Shown piece by piece: positions 1-9,135 of a stretch of 64,000 bases of DNA. Positions within the stretch are counted from its first letter, which is position 1. Each line of letters opens with the position of its first letter. The notes beneath the pieces were generated by a model. The model saw only the letters and a list, made by a program, of their open reading frames with translations. It did no database searches and was not told where the DNA came from. Where the stretch lies: positions 1,364,001 to 1,428,000 of the forward strand of contig NZ_CP053073.1 in the NCBI RefSeq assembly GCF_013003985.1, in the 5' to 3' direction. Source of the DNA: Usitatibacter palustris. Its GTDB lineage: Bacteria > Pseudomonadota > Gammaproteobacteria > Burkholderiales > Usitatibacteraceae. Position numbers and translations under genes: made by a program.

Positions 1-1169
1 CAGAACCCGAAGAAGATTCCCGTCGCCGCGGAAACGGCGAACGCCACCAGCGCCACCGTGGCCGAGAGCTCGATCTCGAGCTTCATCGCCTGTGCGACAC
101 CGATCGCGCCACCCACGCCGATCGCGATGCCCACGAGGCCCCCCACGATGCAGATCATCAACGCCTCGAGCAGGAACTGCACAAGCACGTCGCGACGGCG
201 CGCGCCGATCGCCATGCGCACGCCGATCTCGCGCGTGCGCTCGGTGACCGACACCAGCATGATGTTCATGATCCCGATGCCGCCGACGATCAGCGAGATC
301 GAGCCGATGGCGCCGAGCATCAGCGAGAGCACGCGCGCCGTACCCGCCGCCGTCTCCGCGACCTGCGTGAGGTTGCGCACCGTGAAGTCGTCTTCGGCGT
401 CGGGCTGCAAGCGGTGACGCTGCCGCAGGAGCGCGGTGGTGTCCTGCTCGACGATGCGCGTGGCTTCCGCGCTGGTCGCCTGCACGAACATGAAGCGAAC
501 CGTGCCGGGAAAGCGATTGCCGAAGAGCTTGCTCTGCGCGGTGGTGATGGGCACGAGCACCGAATCGTCCTGGTCGCGGCCGTCGAGGCTCTGGCCCTTC
601 TTGCGCAGCACGCCGATCACGGTGAAGGGCTGGTTGCGGATGCGCATCGTCTTTCCGATCGGATCCTCGTCGAGGAAGATCTTCTCGGCGACCGTCGAGC
701 CGATGAGCGCGACGCGCGTGGCACTGCGCACGTCGGTGTCCGTGATGGGGTCGCCGGTTTCCACCGGCCAGTCGCGCACGCTCGTGTATTCGGGTGTGAC
801 GCCCAGCACCTGGGTGCCCCAGTTGTTGATCCCGTAGGCGATCTGCGCGCCGCCCGGGAAGGTGGGCGCTACGGCGACGACCCCCGGCAACTTGGCGATG
901 GCTTCGGCGTCGGAGGCGGTGAGGGTCGGCGCATTGCCCGAGCCCACGCGCAAGCCGCCCGTCGAGGTGCTGCCCGAGAGGATCACGAGCAGGTTGGAGC
1001 CCATCGAGGCCACGGCGCGATTGACCGAGTTCTGGGCGCCGCGGCCCACCGCGAGCATCAACACCACTGCCGCCACGCCGATGATCATGCCCAGCATCGT
1101 GAGCCCGGTGCGCAGCTTGTTCGCGCCGAGAGAACGCCAGGCTTCGGCCATGATCGCGAAGAGATTCAT
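1..1169 (-). CDS. MacB-type ABC transporter permease (partial, 3' end outside window)
   Basis: Inner-membrane permease of a tripartite MacAB-type efflux system (FtsX/MacB family). Translation from the ATG at 1169 begins MNLFAIMAEAWRSLGANKLR, followed by a first membrane helix. A long periplasmic domain comes next (roughly residues 45-260), then a Gly/Ile-rich helix and the conserved ERTREIGVRMAIGA stretch typical of MacB/FtsX permeases near residues 300-320. The gene leaves the window on the left, so the last helix is cut. Its ATG overlaps the stop of the ATPase gene (ATGA), indicating translational coupling in an adaptor-ATPase-permease operon. The family exports macrolides, peptides or lipid-linked substrates; the substrate here is unknown. 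Confidence 0.9.
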   Translation of the reverse strand, partial: MNLFAIMAEAWRSLGANKLRTGLTMLGMIIGVAAVVLMLAVGRGAQNSVNRAVASMGSNLLVILSGSTSTGGLRVGSGNAPTLTASDAEAIAKLPGVVAVAPTFPGGAQIAYGINNWGTQVLGVTPEYTSVRDWPVETGDPITDTDVRSATRVALIGSTVAEKIFLDEDPIGKTMRIRNQPFTVIGVLRKKGQSLDGRDQDDSVLVPITTAQSKLFGNRFPGTVRFMFVQATSAEATRIVEQDTTALLRQRHRLQPDAEDDFTVRNLTQVAETAAGTARVLSLMLGAIGSISLIVGGIGIMNIMLVSVTERTREIGVRMAIGARRRDVLVQFLLEALMICIVGGLVGIAIGVGGAIGVAQAMKLEIELSATVALVAFAVSAATGIFFGF

Positions 1170-1879
1170 TCGGCCGCGTCCTCGCGGATCACCGCGCCGT
1201 CGTGCACGACGTGGCCGTCCTTGAAGCGGATGAGGCGCTGCGCGAACTGCGCGATGTCGTTCTCGTGCGTGACGAGCACGATCGTGACCCCGGTGTCCTG
1301 GTTGAGCTTCACGAGGAGGGTCATGATCTCCTCGCTCGTCTTCGTGTCGAGGTTGCCGGTGGGCTCGTCGGCGAGGATCAGCTGCGGGCGGTTCGCGAGC
1401 GCGCGTGCGATCGCCACGCGTTGCTGCTGGCCGCCCGAGAGGCGACTGGGCAGTGAATCGACGTATTTCTCGAGGCCCATCTGCGCGAGCACTTCCTTCG
1501 CGCGCTCGCGCCGCGCCGAGCGGCCCATGCCCGCGTACATCAGGGGAAGCGCGACGTTCTCGCCCGCGGTCACGCGCTTGAGCAGGTTGAAGCCCTGGAA
1601 CACGAAGCCGAACACCTTGTTGCGCGTGGTCGCGAGGTCGTCGGTCTCGAGGCCGGCGACGTCCTGCCCGTTGAGGCGATAGCTTCCCGACGTGGGCGCA
1701 TCGAGCAAGCCCAGGATGTTCATGAACGTGGACTTGCCCGAGCCCGACGGACCCATCACCGCGACGAACTCGCCCGCTTCGATCGAGAGCGAGACGTTCT
1801 CGAGCGCGGGCGGCGTGCCCGGCGCGGCGGTCTCGTAGACCTTGCCGAGATTCGCGACCTCGATGAAGCGTTCGGCCAT
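1166..1879 (-). CDS. ABC transporter ATP-binding protein, MacB/LolD type
   Basis: ATPase subunit of 237 residues that would energise the MacAB-like exporter from the cytoplasmic face. Walker A GPSGSGKS lies at residues 43-50, the Q-loop Gln near 95, the signature LSGGQ at 147-151, Walker B ending ILADE near 168-172, and the switch His near 207. Length and motif order match the stand-alone LolD/MacB-type ATPases; E. coli MacB carries this domain fused to its permease, whereas here they are separate genes. The ATG at 1879 shares a base with the adaptor's stop (TGATG), and its own stop overlaps the permease start, so the three genes are translationally coupled. Confidence 0.95.
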   Translation of the reverse strand: MAERFIEVANLGKVYETAAPGTPPALENVSLSIEAGEFVAVMGPSGSGKSTFMNILGLLDAPTSGSYRLNGQDVAGLETDDLATTRNKVFGFVFQGFNLLKRVTAGENVALPLMYAGMGRSARRERAKEVLAQMGLEKYVDSLPSRLSGGQQQRVAIARALANRPQLILADEPTGNLDTKTSEEIMTLLVKLNQDTGVTIVLVTHENDIAQFAQRLIRFKDGHVVHDGAVIREDAAE

Positions 1880-3129
1880 CAGAACATCCGCATGCGCGGC
1901 TGCGCGGCGGGGCCGGCCGTGCCTTGTGCCACGAGGTCGCGCGTGACGAGCTTGTCGCCTTCCTTGATGTCGCCTTCGACGATCTCCGTGAAGTTCGCGT
2001 CCGACAATCCCGTCTTCACCGGCACGGCCACGGGCTTGCCGTCGACGAGCTTGTAGACGCGCTGCTGCGTCGCTTGCCCGCCGCCGCCACGCGCGCCACG
2101 TCCACCACTGCCCGGCGCGCCGCCACCGCCCTTGCCGGGTGCCGCAGCAGGCTTCTCGCCTTCCTTGACGGGCTCCCTGGGCGCGTCCTTGCCCGGCTCC
2201 GGGGTCGCGGGGCGGAAGCGCAACGCGGCATTGGTCACGCGCAGCACGCCCTGCTTGCGGTTGGCGGTGATCTGCACGTAAGCCGTCATGCCGGGCTTCA
2301 GGTGGCCCTCGGGATTGTCGGCGGTGACGATCACCGTGTAGGTGACCACGTTGGATTGGATCGTCGGGCTCAGGCGCACCTGGCGCACCTGCCCGCGGAA
2401 GAACTGTCCCGGGAATGCATCGACGCGGAAGCGCGCGGGCTGGCCTTCCTTCAAGCCACCGACGTCGGCCTCGGCGATGCTCGTCTCGATCTGCATTTCC
2501 TTCAGGTCCTTCGCGATCGTGAAGAGCGTGGGCGTGCTGAAGCTTGCCGCCACGGTCTGCCCGACTTCGACGGTGCGAGCGACCACGACGCCGGAGATCG
2601 GCGAGCGGATCGTCGCGTAGCCCAGGTTCGTCTTGTCGCGCGAGACCTGCGCCTTGGCCACTTCCACCTGCGCGCGCGCGGCGTCGAGCTCCTGCACGTT
2701 GACGTCGAGCTCGGCTTGCGAAATGAAGCCCTTGCCGACCAGCGCGCGCGTGCGCGCTTCCTTGGTCTCGGCAAGTCGCAATGCCGCCGAAGCGCTGTTG
2801 AGGTTGGCGGAGGACGAAGCGACCGCGGCGTTGAAGAGCGAAGGATCGAGCTCCGCGAGCAGCTGGCCCTGCTTCACCTCGCTGTTGAAGTCCGCGTGCA
2901 GCCGCAGGATCGTGCCGGAGACCTGCGTACCGACGCTCACCGAGGTCACGGGATTCAAGTTGCCGTTGGCCGTGATCACCTGGACGACGTCGCCGCGATC
3001 GGCCGTGTCCAGGCGCCAGCGCTCGGCCGGATCCTGCCCGCCCTGGTTCTTCCAGACGGCCCACGCGCCCAGGGAAATGAGCACGAGAGCGAGTGGAATG
3101 AGAACCCCGGGCCTGAGTAGTTTTTTCAT
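1879..3129 (-). CDS. Periplasmic adaptor subunit, MacA/HlyD family
   Basis: Membrane-fusion protein of 416 residues that should bridge the MacB-like permease and an outer-membrane channel. An N-terminal membrane anchor (residues about 8-26) is followed by a first barrel/lipoyl half, an alpha hairpin (about 95-170, rich in Ala, Glu and Gln), the second lipoyl half containing YATIRSPISGVV near 171-182, and a beta-barrel. A flexible Pro/Gly-rich insert at about 308-355 interrupts the C-terminal domain; similar low-complexity inserts occur in other MacA-like adaptors. It is the first gene of the operon. About 80 bp separate it from soxA upstream. No outer-membrane partner lies in the window. Confidence 0.93.
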   Translation of the reverse strand: MKKLLRPGVLIPLALVLISLGAWAVWKNQGGQDPAERWRLDTADRGDVVQVITANGNLNPVTSVSVGTQVSGTILRLHADFNSEVKQGQLLAELDPSLFNAAVASSSANLNSASAALRLAETKEARTRALVGKGFISQAELDVNVQELDAARAQVEVAKAQVSRDKTNLGYATIRSPISGVVVARTVEVGQTVAASFSTPTLFTIAKDLKEMQIETSIAEADVGGLKEGQPARFRVDAFPGQFFRGQVRQVRLSPTIQSNVVTYTVIVTADNPEGHLKPGMTAYVQITANRKQGVLRVTNAALRFRPATPEPGKDAPREPVKEGEKPAAAPGKGGGGAPGSGGRGARGGGGQATQQRVYKLVDGKPVAVPVKTGLSDANFTEIVEGDIKEGDKLVTRDLVAQGTAGPAAQPRMRMF

Positions 3130-3209
3130 GGTGCGCCCATCGTTGTTGTACCCGGCATGTTAGAGGAGCCGGGGCTCCGAAGGTGCCCGGGTTTACAACC
3201 GGTTACAGC

Positions 3210-4040
3210 CTAGCGGGAGCGCCACGCGTTGGCGCGCAGGGGCATGCCGTTCGAGAGGTAGGTGAGGAAAAGCTCGATGTGATTGAGCTCGTCGGAGCCG
3301 GCGGCGAAGGGCGCGGCCCCCATGCGCTCGAGGCACTCGCGGATGCGCGCCTGCAGCGTGACGGGCTTCGCGTCGCGGTAGATGGGCCAGTGGGTGGCCT
3401 GGCCGAGGGCCGGCGAAAGCGGGAGGTCGTCGTAACGTTTACCGGCGCCCTGCACATGGCACGTGGCACACGCGTAGTTGCGCTGGCCCAGGCGCGTGAA
3501 GTACAGGCGCCGGCCTTCCTCGAATTTCTCGTTGGCCGCAGTGGGAATGCGCACCGCGATCTTCTGCTGGTCGGAGAGGGACCGCAGGTACGCGGTGAGC
3601 GTGGCCATCTCGGTATCGGCCGGATCGAGGAGCGGCTCGTTGTGCGTCTTCAGGCACTGGTTCACCGCGGTCTCGAGCGTGACGATGCGTTTGAGGCGCG
3701 AATCGTATTGCGGGTAGGTCGCGGCGATGCGCTTGCCGCCATTCGGAAAGCAACCGGCGATCGTGCGACCGTTCTTGAATTTGCGCAGCGCGACTTTCTT
3801 GCCCGCTTCCACCACGCCCGCGGCTTGCGCCGCGCCTGCGTTGGCTTCGACCTGTGCGCGCAACTCCGCATCGAACGCCGCTGCACCGAGTGCGTAGTCG
3901 GCCGGCGAGAGCGCGGGGAAGTCGCGCTGGAAGCGCTCCGTGATCGCCGTGCGGGTGACTTCCGGATTGGCCGCCGCGAGCCCCGTGAACAGGACGAGCA
4001 ATGTGCCCGCGACGACTGAGCGAGGGTCAGGGCAGCGCAT
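3210..4040 (-). CDS. soxA: Sulfur oxidation c-type cytochrome SoxA
   Basis: Periplasmic subunit of the SoxAX complex, which couples thiosulfate oxidatively to the carrier SoxYZ. The 276-residue product has a signal peptide ending around ALAAA (residues 21-25). It has a single heme-c motif CATCH at 191-195, and Cys236 in RECLERMGAAPF matches the position of the persulfide-modified axial ligand. The N-terminal half has Cys97 and Cys129 where two-heme SoxA proteins carry a first heme, so this is the one-heme type. The ATG at 4040 overlaps the end of soxX by 14 bp. No soxYZ, soxB or soxCD is in view, so whether a complete Sox pathway exists cannot be judged here. Confidence 0.9.
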   Translation of the reverse strand: MRCPDPRSVVAGTLLVLFTGLAAANPEVTRTAITERFQRDFPALSPADYALGAAAFDAELRAQVEANAGAAQAAGVVEAGKKVALRKFKNGRTIAGCFPNGGKRIAATYPQYDSRLKRIVTLETAVNQCLKTHNEPLLDPADTEMATLTAYLRSLSDQQKIAVRIPTAANEKFEEGRRLYFTRLGQRNYACATCHVQGAGKRYDDLPLSPALGQATHWPIYRDAKPVTLQARIRECLERMGAAPFAAGSDELNHIELFLTYLSNGMPLRANAWRSR

Positions 4041-4368
4041 GGAGGTAGTCCACGACGCGATCGATTTCGCCGGCGTCGAGGATCTTGTGCTTGCCATACG
4101 GCGGCATCGAGGTCGCGGGATTGGCGCCGGAGAGATCGTGCACCAGCGCCTTGAGGGACGGCTTGCCGAGCTCCCGCATGCGCGCGCCGGTGAGCGCGGG
4201 GCCGAGATCGGAGCGCGTTGCGGGGCCGGCGCCGGTCGGGACCTGGTGGCAGGCGATGCAATGGCCCTTGTCGGCACGCGTGAAGAGCGTGCGGCCATCG
4301 AGTTGCTGGGACAGCGCGGGAAGTGCAGCCCCCATGGCGACGAGGACGAGGGCAGGCAGGAATCGCAT
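4027..4368 (-). CDS. soxX: Sulfur oxidation c-type cytochrome SoxX
   Basis: Small mono-heme cytochrome c (113 residues), the partner of SoxA. A signal peptide runs to about residue 20 (ALPALSQQ). The heme motif CIACH is at 37-41 and a likely distal Met88 lies in the TSMPPYGKH segment; the LGPALTGA stretch is also typical of SoxX. The start codon shares one base with the bepA stop (TGATG) and the gene overlaps soxA downstream, so bepA-soxX-soxA are read as one coupled unit. Confidence 0.9.
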   Translation of the reverse strand: MRFLPALVLVAMGAALPALSQQLDGRTLFTRADKGHCIACHQVPTGAGPATRSDLGPALTGARMRELGKPSLKALVHDLSGANPATSMPPYGKHKILDAGEIDRVVDYLHALP

Positions 4369-5831
4369 CAGCTGATCTTCATGGCCTTTTCGGCTTCGCG
4401 TTCGGTTTCAAGCAACGTGCGCAATTCGCGCAGGCGCGATTCGACGATCGAGGACTCGTAGAAGTTGCTGCCCTTCTGCTTGCTCGCGAGCTCGAGCTGG
4501 TCGACCGCGGCGCCGAGGTTACCACGGCGATAGAACGCTTCTGCCTGCGCGCGGTGGCGGGCGACGTTGTTGCCGACGGCTTCGTAGGCGCGCGCCTGGA
4601 TTTCGTACAGGCGCCAATCGTCGCTCACGTTGCGCAGCCGCTCCTCGAGGTCGGAGAGGACTTCGCGCGGCCGGCCGCGATCGAGCAGCAGCTCGAGCCG
4701 CCCGTAGACGAGCGCGCGGTAGTTGGGCGAGGTGGCGAGGGCGGCCTTGTAGGTCGCGAGGGCGTCGTCCTGCTTGCCGAGATCCGTCTCGAGCCTCGCG
4801 GCGAGCAGCTCGAACGCCGGCTGGCGCGCTCCGGGACCTTCGCGAAGGGGCGCGAGTGTTTTCCAGGCGGCGTCGAATTCGCGCGCGCGCCGTTGAGCGA
4901 CCGCGAGTTGGTACACGTCCTCGCGCAGGCGCACGACGGTCTTGTCCTCGAGCTGCAGGTTGGCCGCCTTCACGGCTTCGGTGGCGGAGCCGATCGAGGC
5001 GCGCACCCGCGCGCGGGCGATGCGGTAGTCGAAGGAATCGGGCACGAGGCGCGAGGGCATGCGCTCGATGCGGTCCTGCATGTCGGCGATGCGCTCGATG
5101 GTGAGCGGGTGGGTGCGCAGGTACGAGGGCGCGCTCTTGAACTCCGCGAGGCGATTGGCGCGCAGCATGCGCTCGAAGAACGCGGACATGCCGCGCGGAT
5201 CGAGGCCCGCGCGTTCCAGCGTGACGAGGCCCACGCGGTCGGCTTCGCGTTCGTGTTCGCGCGTGTAGTCGAGCTGGCTCTGGATGGCGAGGGCACTGGC
5301 GGAGGCGAGCGCGGCCTCCGTGATCTGGCCCGACTGGCTCGACGAGCTGCGCGAGGCGAGGACCGCGAGGGCCAATGCCGCGAGCGAGGTCCACTGGCTC
5401 GAGCGCTGGCCGTGGATGGAGCGCGCCTGGTGGCGCTGCGTGATGTGCGCGATTTCGTGCGCGACCACGCCGGCGAGCTCCGCTTCGGATTGCGTGAGCG
5501 CGAACAGCCCCGTGTGGATGCCGATGTGGCCGCCGACGAGCGCGAAGGCGTTGATCTGCTCGTCGTTGACCATGAAGAACTCGAGGCCCGTGCGCGGATT
5601 CTCGCTCGAGGCGAGCAGGCGGTTGCCCAGCGAGCGGATGTAGTCGGTGACTTCCGGGTCGTCGAGGTAGGCCGGATCGGTCCGGACCTCGCGCATGATG
5701 CGGTTGCCGATCGTCTTCTCCTGCTGCTCCGAGAGCGATGCGGACGAGGCATCGCCGAGATCGGGCAGGCCCTGGCCCGAAACGGGCAGGGTCAGTGCGG
5801 CGAAGAGGAGGAGGACTGCGCGAAGGTTCAA
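4368..5831 (-). CDS. bepA: M48 metallopeptidase with TPR tail, BepA/YfgC-like
   Basis: Periplasmic zinc protease and chaperone of the outer-membrane assembly quality-control type. A signal sequence (residues about 4-19) is followed by an M48 domain with HEIAH at 125-129 and a downstream Glu in EREAD near 197 as third zinc ligand. An alpha-helical TPR region fills residues about 270-480. From the TTG at 5831 the product is 487 residues, the same length as E. coli BepA; no better-placed ATG precedes the signal peptide, so the TTG start is inferred. Coupling to soxX suggests co-expression with exported cytochromes, but a functional link is not shown by sequence. moaC lies divergently upstream. 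Confidence 0.88.
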   Translation of the reverse strand: MNLRAVLLLFAALTLPVSGQGLPDLGDASSASLSEQQEKTIGNRIMREVRTDPAYLDDPEVTDYIRSLGNRLLASSENPRTGLEFFMVNDEQINAFALVGGHIGIHTGLFALTQSEAELAGVVAHEIAHITQRHQARSIHGQRSSQWTSLAALALAVLASRSSSSQSGQITEAALASASALAIQSQLDYTREHEREADRVGLVTLERAGLDPRGMSAFFERMLRANRLAEFKSAPSYLRTHPLTIERIADMQDRIERMPSRLVPDSFDYRIARARVRASIGSATEAVKAANLQLEDKTVVRLREDVYQLAVAQRRAREFDAAWKTLAPLREGPGARQPAFELLAARLETDLGKQDDALATYKAALATSPNYRALVYGRLELLLDRGRPREVLSDLEERLRNVSDDWRLYEIQARAYEAVGNNVARHRAQAEAFYRRGNLGAAVDQLELASKQKGSNFYESSIVESRLRELRTLLETEREAEKAMKIS

Positions 5832-5909
5832 GGCGCGGGAGGGGGTCAGTTGGGCCAAGCTGCTACTATGACGACCGGCCCTGCGGAGGGTTCCGCGGGC
5901 AAGACAATT

Positions 5910-6389
5910 ATGAATGAAAAGCTCACCCATTTCGACGCGGCCGGCCAGGCCCACATGGTCGATGTCGGCGGCAAGGCGGAGACCCATCGCGTCGCCGTGG
6001 CTGCGGGCACGATCCGCATGAAGCCCGAGACTTTCGCCATGGTGATGGCCGGCACCGCGAAGAAGGGCGATGTCCTCGGTGTCGCGCGCATCGCCGCGAT
6101 CCAGGCCGCGAAGAAGACTTCCGAGCTCATTCCCCTTTGTCACCCCGTGCCGCTCACGTCGGTTGCCATCGAGTTCGTTCCGGATGCCGCGGCGTCCGCG
6201 ATCGAGTGCCGCGCCACCGTGGAATGCACCGCGCGTACCGGCGTCGAAATGGAGGCGCTCACCGCCGTGCAGGTCGGGCTCCTCACGATCTACGACATGG
6301 CCAAGGCGGTCGATCGCGGCATGACGATGGGCGACATCCGCCTGGTCGAGAAGCGCGGCGGCAAGTCCGGGACGTACACCGCGCCCTAG
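5910..6389 (+). CDS. moaC: Cyclic pyranopterin monophosphate synthase MoaC
   Basis: Molybdenum cofactor enzyme (159 residues) that, with MoaA, converts GTP to cyclic pyranopterin monophosphate. The family sequence is complete: LTHFD and MVDVGGK near the N-terminus, the [13 protein letters not shown] segment around residues 70-83, the [14 protein letters not shown] region, and [11 protein letters not shown] with the conserved Asp/Lys pair. The ATG at 5910 matches family length; an in-frame ATG some 42 bp upstream would add a poorly conserved extension. The gene stands alone, divergent from bepA, and its stop overlaps the convergent chrA stop by 4 bp. Confidence 0.95.
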   Translation: MNEKLTHFDAAGQAHMVDVGGKAETHRVAVAAGTIRMKPETFAMVMAGTAKKGDVLGVARIAAIQAAKKTSELIPLCHPVPLTSVAIEFVPDAAASAIECRATVECTARTGVEMEALTAVQVGLLTIYDMAKAVDRGMTMGDIRLVEKRGGKSGTYTAP

Positions 6390-7708
6390 CCTCGTAATGC
6401 CCACGCGAGCAGGCCCGCGAGGGCGCTCGCCGCGATCACGGGCACCACGCCGATCCTGAATCTCACGAGTGCCACCAGCCCCGCGGCTGCGAGCACGATC
6501 GCGAACGCGTCGATCCGTCCCGAGGGCCAGAACACCTGGGCGGCGAAGTACACGGCGAGATTCACCACGACCCCGACGACCGCGGCGGTGATCGCCGTGA
6601 GCGGCGCGCCCAGCTTGGCATCGTCGCGCGTGCGCTCGACGAGCGGCCCGCCCGCGAGGATGAAGAGAAACGACGGCAGGAACGTGAAGAACGTCGCGAC
6701 GACCGCGCCCAACATCCCGGCGACGAACAGCGACTCGGGGCCGAGCAGCGCCTTGGTCCATCCGCCGAGGAATCCCACGAAGGCGACGATCATGATCAGC
6801 GGCCCCGGCGTGGACTCGCCGAGCGCGAGGCCGTCGATCATCTGCGCGCCGGTAAGCCAGCCGTATTGCTCCACCGCGCCCTGCACGACGTAGGGCAACA
6901 CCGCGTAGGCGCCGCCGAACGTGACGAGAGCCGCCTTCGTGAAGAACCAGCCCATCTGCGTGTAATCGCCGTTCCAACCGTACGCCATCGCGAGCAGCGC
7001 GAGCGTTCCGCCACCGAGGATCAATCCCACCGCAAGCAGTGCCGCAAACCGCGCGCCCGAGTACTTCGCGTGCGCTGGTGTTGGCGTGTCATCGTCGATG
7101 ACGGCCGGTTCGTGTGTCCCCGAGGCGCTGGCGTGCGACGAGGGCAGCGCAAAGGCTGCCGGCGCGATGCGGCCTCCGACGAAACCGATCACTGCGGCCC
7201 CGAGCACGATTAGCGGAAACGCCACGTCGAAGACGAAGAGCGCCACGAAGGCGGCCGCTGCAATCGCGATGAGCACCGCATTGCGCAGCGTGCGCTGGCC
7301 GATGCGCCAGGCCGCGGCCGCGACGATCGCGACGACCGCCGGCTTCACGCCCTGGAGCACCGCGGCCACGGCCGGCACGTCGCCGAAGGCCATGTAGACC
7401 CACGACAGTGCGATGAGCAGCACGAGCGAGGGGAGGACGAAGAGCGCACCTGCGACGATTCCGCCCCACGTTCCGTGCATGAGCCATCCGACGTACGTCG
7501 CGAGCTGCGTGGCCTCGGGGCCGGGCAGCAACATGCAGTAGTTCAACGCGTGGAGGAAGCGCCGCTCAGAGATCCAGCGGCGCACGTCCACCAGCTCGAG
7601 ATGCATCATCGCGATCTGGCCCGTCGGTCCGCCGAAGCTCACGAAACCGAGCTTCAGCCAGAAAGCGAGCGCCTCACGAAAAGCGACGGGCCGCGGCGCA
7701 CCACTCAT
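6386..7708 (-). CDS. chrA: Chromate transporter ChrA
   Basis: Long-chain chromate efflux transporter of 440 residues with two homologous halves (about 10-185 and 235-440), each with several membrane helices. The N-terminal half carries [15 protein letters not shown] and [14 protein letters not shown], and the second half has [12 protein letters not shown] and [14 protein letters not shown], the mirrored FGG and PGP motifs of CHR proteins. A short hydrophilic linker with DDDTPTP joins the halves. Its ATG overlaps the stop of the rhodanese-ChrB gene, so the two form a chromate resistance pair. It should export chromate from the cytoplasm. Confidence 0.95.
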   Translation of the reverse strand: MSGAPRPVAFREALAFWLKLGFVSFGGPTGQIAMMHLELVDVRRWISERRFLHALNYCMLLPGPEATQLATYVGWLMHGTWGGIVAGALFVLPSLVLLIALSWVYMAFGDVPAVAAVLQGVKPAVVAIVAAAAWRIGQRTLRNAVLIAIAAAAFVALFVFDVAFPLIVLGAAVIGFVGGRIAPAAFALPSSHASASGTHEPAVIDDDTPTPAHAKYSGARFAALLAVGLILGGGTLALLAMAYGWNGDYTQMGWFFTKAALVTFGGAYAVLPYVVQGAVEQYGWLTGAQMIDGLALGESTPGPLIMIVAFVGFLGGWTKALLGPESLFVAGMLGAVVATFFTFLPSFLFILAGGPLVERTRDDAKLGAPLTAITAAVVGVVVNLAVYFAAQVFWPSGRIDAFAIVLAAAGLVALVRFRIGVVPVIAASALAGLLAWALRG

Positions 7709-8535
7709 GCGGGCACCTTCCAGTTGTGGCGCTCGGCGGTTCCCCGGACCGCGCTGCGGCACCACGCATAGAGCGCGTCGTACATCACGAAACCGCGCTC
7801 GAGGAGCTCGTGGTCGTCGCGATGCTGGTCGCCCAGGCCCAGCGAGATGGCGAGCAGCCCGGCGCTTTCGGGCGCGAGATCGAGCCGGTCGGTATCGGCG
7901 CCGCGCACGATCGTGGCGAGCCGAGCGAGTGCCGCGTCCGCGAGCCCGTAGTCCTCCACCAGCGCGTCGAAGCTGCAACGATCTCCGCGATGCGTGAAGG
8001 TCACGCCGGGAACGTCGTACGGCGTTCCTCCGAGCGCCGTTGCGCGAGCGAGCACCTGGGCCGGCGGCGCGAACTCGAACTGCGCGAACGGATCGATGAA
8101 CCGACGGATCAGCCAGGGGCAGGCGATGCGGTCGATCTTGGGCCGTTCGCGCGTAACCCATATCGTCGGAGCCCCAGATGCGGAAGGAACGACGGGCTGC
8201 GTGCTCTTGCGCAGCGTCGGCCCGCCGAGCGCGCGCCAGGCTTCGATGCCGCCGTCGAGAAAGCGGGCATCGACACCGGCCGCGCGCAGCGCGCTGCAGG
8301 CGTTCCGGCTGATCTCGTGGCCATGCACGCAATAGACTGCGACCGGCCGGTGGCGCGGCAGGTACTTCTCCCATTCGGCGACCTTGAAGGGGTCGCGCCA
8401 GGTCGCGCCGGCCATCAGGGTCGGATCGGCCGCGAAGGCTTCAGCGCGGCGAACATCGACGAGCAGGGGCGTGCGTGCGCTTGCGAAGGCTTGCATCAGG
8501 TCAGTGGGGGATAGGGCGGGGGTCACGGTGTCCAT
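7705..8535 (-). CDS. Rhodanese-ChrB fusion, chromate resistance protein
   Basis: Cytoplasmic 276-residue protein in two parts. Residues about 10-108 form a rhodanese domain with candidate active Cys69 in YCVHGHE and the LDGGIEAW C-terminal motif. Residues about 123-276 are a ChrB C-terminal domain with RPKIDRIACPWLIRRFID (about 131-148), THRGDRCSFDALV and a YDALYAWC tail. Classic ChrB proteins have a regulatory N-terminal domain instead, so this version lacks the recognised chromate-sensing half. The overlap with chrA implies a role in chromate handling, perhaps linking sulfur transfer or thiol chemistry to chromate stress; that function is inferred. Confidence 0.88.
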   Translation of the reverse strand: MDTVTPALSPTDLMQAFASARTPLLVDVRRAEAFAADPTLMAGATWRDPFKVAEWEKYLPRHRPVAVYCVHGHEISRNACSALRAAGVDARFLDGGIEAWRALGGPTLRKSTQPVVPSASGAPTIWVTRERPKIDRIACPWLIRRFIDPFAQFEFAPPAQVLARATALGGTPYDVPGVTFTHRGDRCSFDALVEDYGLADAALARLATIVRGADTDRLDLAPESAGLLAISLGLGDQHRDDHELLERGFVMYDALYAWCRSAVRGTAERHNWKVPA

Positions 8536-8721
8536 GGGCGGTCCTCACGAGTGCGGGAGACGCAGAACTTGGACGGGACACCGTCTTTGCACGAGGCACC
8601 GGGGGCCTGCGAAGCCCCGACCCGGGAATGCTAGCCGATGGCGGACGGCAGGGGCAAGCCGGGGGCCTTGGAAAGGCGGCAAGCCGCCCCGATGTAAAAT
8701 GCCGGTTCAACGGAGAAGCCC

Positions 8722-8958
8722 ATGACGACCACCCTAGCCGCCGATCGCGAACTCGACGTCCGCGGACTCAATTGCCCGCTGCCGATCCTCCGCGCCAAGA
8801 AGGCCCTGACGGACCTCGCGTCGGGCCAGGTGCTCAAGGTCGTCGCCACCGATCCGGGTTCCGTGAAGGACTTCCAGGCCTTCTGCAAGCAGACGGGCAA
8901 CGAGCTCCTGTCGTCGTCCGAGGGACCTGAGTTCACTTTCTTCATGAAGAAGCGCTGA
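8722..8958 (+). CDS. tusA: TusA-family sulfurtransferase
   Basis: 78-residue sulfur carrier of the TusA/SirA fold. The signature DVRGLNCPLPIL (about 12-23) carries the persulfide-forming Cys18 in CPLP, and the rest follows the compact two-helix/four-strand family. TusA proteins relay persulfide sulfur to tRNA thiolation, molybdenum cofactor or sulfur-oxidation enzymes; which relay operates here is not shown. It is a single gene, divergent from the rhodanese-ChrB gene (186 bp between), and faces a large inverted repeat on its 3' side. Confidence 0.93.
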   Translation: MTTTLAADRELDVRGLNCPLPILRAKKALTDLASGQVLKVVATDPGSVKDFQAFCKQTGNELLSSSEGPEFTFFMKKR

Positions 8959-8974
8959 GCGCTTCACTGGTAAT

Positions 8975-9130
8975 GCAGAAAGAATCCGCAGATAAACGCG
9001 GATAAACGCAGATGAAAGCAGAGGTCTCGATGGACCTCGAAATTGAGTCAGCGTGCCCGGACCCCACCGCCCACTCGTCCTTCAGCTTTTCATCTGCGTT
9101 TATCCGCGTTTATCTGCGGATTCTTTCTGC
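8975..9130. repeat. 156-bp element with 45-bp inverted repeats
   Basis: Two near-perfect inverted arms (8975-9019 and 9085-9130, differing by one extra T) frame a 65-bp centre. Each arm contains internally repeated units of the form GCGGATAAACGCAGAT. The centre has a smaller hairpin (GAGGTC/GACCTC near 9021-9038). The element lies exactly between the convergent tusA and SDR genes. It could fold into a long hairpin and serve as a bidirectional terminator, or be a copy of a dispersed palindromic repeat. No ORF or transposase is present. Confidence 0.85.
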
Positions 9131-9135
9131 CTTAG

